DNA from: a virus
IMG/VR virus record: IMGVR_UViG_3300022539_000093
Location: 1-23,977 of that record
DNA length: 23,977 nucleotides
Reading direction: 5' to 3' (one strand)
Of the stretch, positions 22,074 to 23,977 are shown in pieces. Positions within the stretch are counted from its first letter, which is position 1. Each line of letters starts with the position of its first letter. The position numbers and the translations under genes are program-made. The notes beneath the pieces are model-generated. The model saw only the letters and a list, made by a program, of their open reading frames with translations, had not been told where the DNA came from and searched no databases.

Positions 22074-22325
22074 ATGGGCGAATCGCAGGTGATCGAGATA
22101 CCCGAATATCTGAAAAATAAACTACCGAGGACGACCATAAATCTATATGGCGATCCTCGCTGTCCGAATTGCTTCGGTGGTTCTATCCACCGCGTGAGAC
22201 GAGGTACCAGCGGACCGTTCAGGCTTGAGGTATGCTCTAAAGCTTTGATTGAGATCGTCGAAGTTCGGGGATCTGGAGAAGGTAACAACCAGACGGCTTA
22301 TTCTAAGGAGGACAACCATGAGTAA
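22074..22325 (+). CDS. Small Cys-containing phage protein
   Basis: 83 aa, two bases after the resolvase stop. The centre has RCPNCFGGSIHRVRRG, a CPxC knuckle like half of a zinc ribbon, followed by a third cysteine in RLEVCSKAL; a fourth ligand is not obvious (His is nearby). The N-terminal VIEIPEYLKNKLPRTTINLYG is unremarkable. It overlaps the next gene by 8 bases. A nucleic-acid-binding role is possible but not shown. Confidence 0.6.
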   Translation: MGESQVIEIPEYLKNKLPRTTINLYGDPRCPNCFGGSIHRVRRGTSGPFRLEVCSKALIEIVEVRGSGEGNNQTAYSKEDNHE

Positions 22326-22578
22326 AACAGATACAGGTGGACCAGCGTTCCCATCTGAAGGTGAGGGACATGGCGATTCTAATTATTGGGATATGGGTAT
22401 GACCTTGCTGGATTACTTTGCGGGGCAGGCGATGCAGGGAGAATTGGCCTCGCAAGAGTTTGCGCCAGATGGCGGATATTACTATGCCAATGATAAGTCT
22501 AATAGGTATAACCTTGCTGAAAAATGCTACAATATTGCCGAAGCCATGATCGCCGAGAAGCGCAGGAGGGAGCAATGA
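22318..22578 (+). CDS. Small conserved phage protein (GGPAFP..GMTLLDYFAGQA type)
   Basis: 86 aa from ATG 22318, chosen because AAGGAGGA lies directly upstream; longer in-frame extensions run into the preceding gene. SKTDTGGPAFPSE, then YWDMGMTLLDYFAGQAMQGE, then NLAEKCYNIAEAMIAEKRRR is a very common phage pattern (GGPAFP...GMTLRDYFAA) of unknown function, usually found near replication genes. DNA here is more AT-rich than that of the recombination genes. The stop overlaps a possible ATG of the next gene. Confidence 0.75.
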   Translation: MSKTDTGGPAFPSEGEGHGDSNYWDMGMTLLDYFAGQAMQGELASQEFAPDGGYYYANDKSNRYNLAEKCYNIAEAMIAEKRRREQ

Positions 22579-22616
22579 CATCACCTAAAACTTCTCACCA
22601 AACTGGAGGCACTGAA

Positions 22617-22862
22617 ATGAGCAAGATTGAATTAGAAGAAGGCCAAACATTAACCGCACATGACATTAATGGGATTTACAGGGCCATAAAAGCCGAGATC
22701 AGGGGTGCTGAGGATAAGCGGGGGGAGGAAGTGCTGGAGTTGGCATTGAAAGAAATTGAAGACGAGATAACAGATAACTTAGTAAGTCCTTTCGACAATG
22801 TTCTTAAACGTATTAATCTGGTAATCCGCCAAGCCTACAAGGAGCGATATGAGCAGGGCTGA
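22617..22862 (+). CDS. Small helical phage protein, unknown
   Basis: 81 aa from ATG 22617, where GGAGG sits 7 bases upstream; an alternative ATG at 22575 (AGGAGGG 4 bases upstream, overlapping the previous stop) would add 14 residues. The sequence is charged and helical: SKIELEEGQTLTAHDINGIY, then EIRGAEDKRGEEVLELALKE, ending VIRQAYKERYEQG. No motif recognised. It overlaps the start of the Gp37/Gp68-like gene by 14 bases, so these genes are transcribed together. Confidence 0.65.
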   Translation: MSKIELEEGQTLTAHDINGIYRAIKAEIRGAEDKRGEEVLELALKEIEDEITDNLVSPFDNVLKRINLVIRQAYKERYEQG

Positions 22863-23730
22863 CCGGCTGGCGAAGGGGATATACTGGGATCGGTCGTGGA
22901 ACCCATTTACGGGCTGTTCACCAGTAGGTGCGGGCTGTGATAACTGCTGGGCACGGCGAATGGCTGCCCGGCTCAGGGGCAGATGCGGTTATCCCGCTGA
23001 CGAGCCTTTCCGCCCGACGTTTCACCCTGATCGGCTATCCCAGGTGAACAGCACGCAGAAGCCGCAGGTAATAGCGGTGTGCTTTATGAGCGATCCGTTC
23101 CATGAGGCACACCAAGATAAAGATATTTTGCGGATGCTATACCAGGCTACGAGATGTCCGCAACACATCTTCATTGCCTTAACAAAGCGACCCGAAAGAA
23201 TGGCGGATATTTTAGACTATTATTCTAATTATTCCATCCCCAACCTCGTCGGCGGCGTCTCTGTCTGGGATCAGCCATCGGCGGACAGGATGATCTCGAT
23301 ACTGCTAGAGATGAATCTTGCGACTAGGATTGTATCGCTGGAGCCGTGTTTGGGGGCGGTAGATATTAGGAAGCATTTATCATTATTCAGTCATCAAGCC
23401 CTATTTCATAGGGTTAACGGCGTTATCATGGGCGGCGAGAGCGGGCCGGGGGCCAGACCGATGCACCCGGACTGGGCAAGATCGGTGCGGGACCATTGCC
23501 AGGCGGCCAACGTTCCTTTCCTGTTTAAGCAGCATGGGGAATATGTTGAATGGGACAGGGATAAATGGGGGGCACCATCAATATATGATTGCCCTTGGGG
23601 TGCCTTAGAACCAGCGATGAAACGCGTCGGCAAGAAAGCCGCTGGCCGCCTGCTGGACGGGCGAATGTGGGATGAGCTGCCGGAGGTGATGAATGCCCCC
23701 GCTGGCGAGAAGGCGCTGGAGACAACGTGA
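22849..23730 (+). CDS. Phage Gp37/Gp68-like protein (DUF5131)
   Basis: 293 aa; AAGGAGCG precedes the ATG. The N-terminus IYWDRSWNPFTGCSPVGAGCDNCWARRMA is the family signature (W..A.WNP.TGC....GC.NCYA), with three clustered cysteines as in radical-SAM-like folds. Further conserved segments: VIAVCFMSDPFHE, FIALTKRPERM, GGVSVWDQPSADRMISIL, RIVSLEPCLG, and GVIMGGESGPGARPMHPDW leading to PFLFKQHG. The family is common in phages and prophages; its chemistry is not established to my knowledge. The cysteine cluster and barrel-like pattern suggest an Fe-S enzyme that modifies a nucleic acid or nucleotide. Length is typical. Confidence 0.88.
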   Translation: MSRADRLAKGIYWDRSWNPFTGCSPVGAGCDNCWARRMAARLRGRCGYPADEPFRPTFHPDRLSQVNSTQKPQVIAVCFMSDPFHEAHQDKDILRMLYQATRCPQHIFIALTKRPERMADILDYYSNYSIPNLVGGVSVWDQPSADRMISILLEMNLATRIVSLEPCLGAVDIRKHLSLFSHQALFHRVNGVIMGGESGPGARPMHPDWARSVRDHCQAANVPFLFKQHGEYVEWDRDKWGAPSIYDCPWGALEPAMKRVGKKAAGRLLDGRMWDELPEVMNAPAGEKALETT

Positions 23731-23736
23731 AATCCT

Positions 23737-23977
23737 ATGAGGCTATGCGTTATCATATTATCCTTTGGATTTTTGTATGCACAATCGCCATCAGAGTGGT
23801 GGAACGGCTGGTACAATGCCAAAGGCGAGTATCAGGCGGGAGCCGACAGCAGCCAGAAGGCATCAATACGAGGCTCCTATGACCGTAACAAGCAATACGA
23901 TAAGGGATGGACATTGGCGGCGCTCAATGCGATTGAAAGCTCTGGCGGTCTCCATCTGCTACGTCTCGGCGAAGATT
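23737..23977 (+). CDS. Exported protein, truncated by window end
   Basis: At least 80 residues, open to the window edge. The N-terminus RLCVIILSFGFLYAQSPSE is a short signal-peptide-like segment with a hydrophobic core and a probable cleavage after YAQ. The mature part contains WWNGWYNAKGEYQ, then RGSYDRNKQYDKGWTLAALN and AIESSGGLHL. The AALNAIESSGG piece resembles the catalytic-Glu region of lytic transglycosylases, so a secreted wall-active enzyme is possible, but most of the domain is outside the window. The ribosome site is weak (GTGA 6 bases upstream). An overlapping frame from GTG 23727 encodes 51 aa with one membrane segment and cannot be excluded. Confidence 0.5.
   Translation, partial: MRLCVIILSFGFLYAQSPSEWWNGWYNAKGEYQAGADSSQKASIRGSYDRNKQYDKGWTLAALNAIESSGGLHLLRLGED

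Noticed and set aside
53-23730. Many minus-strand open frames of 60-220 codons
   Set aside because: They lie opposite well-supported + strand genes, lack ribosome sites and family patterns, and are expected in GC-rich coding DNA.

Overview
This window is part of a tailed double-stranded DNA phage genome (or prophage) with a siphovirus-type, HK97-like layout. Every convincing gene is on the + strand. Genes are packed with ATGA/GTGA overlaps and clear Shine-Dalgarno sequences, so the host is a bacterium. A GTA-type three-segment holin and the absence of a Gram-positive style endolysin point to a Gram-negative host, but nothing names a genus. The DNA is GC-rich, uses AGG arginine and ATA isoleucine codons often, and is dense in GATC. 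No integrase, repressor, terminase, portal or capsid gene lies inside the window, so lifestyle cannot be decided; those genes may lie to the left.

Layout. 1-2590: virion accessory genes that normally sit just after the capsid gene (a right-handed beta-helix protein, two small structural proteins, a small ORF and a Lys/Ala-tailed protein), separated by strong hairpins. 2591-6656: head-tail connector, head closure, HK97 gp10-like and DUF3168-like tail completion proteins, interrupted at 3193-5275 by a cassette of two glycosyltransferase-like proteins around a SAM methyltransferase. 6669-8186: two tandem tail-tube paralogues and a tail assembly chaperone with a probable -1 frameshift extension. 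8187-8960: a gene-free, very AT-rich stretch made of about ten degenerate 78-bp tandem units. 8961-15400: tape measure, tail hub-like protein, a modular lectin-bearing tail protein and a lysozyme-like protein; the large tail genes contain AT-rich islands. 15400-15976: two small membrane proteins forming a lysis cassette.

After a 255-bp spacer with hairpins and an AT-rich candidate promoter, a second module begins: a GHKL ATPase fused to a C-terminal metzincin-type zinc motif (16232-17641), a small protein, then about 490 bp without a convincing gene but full of RNA-like structure (a tRNA-like remnant, a 10-bp inverted repeat with a nested stem, and mutually exclusive hairpins). From 18356 comes a replication/recombination block: a ribbon-helix-helix-like regulator, a candidate single-strand annealing or binding protein with an SSB-like acidic tail, a Cas4-like Fe-S PD-(D/E)XK exonuclease, and a RuvC-like resolvase. 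Small phage proteins, a Gp37/Gp68 (DUF5131) protein and a truncated exported protein follow.

The parts most worth attention are the 78-bp array inside the tail operon, the GHKL-metzincin fusion, the structured 17.9-18.3 kb region, and the modification cassette in the head-tail connector block. Family names come from reading the sequence and remembered family patterns, not from database searches.
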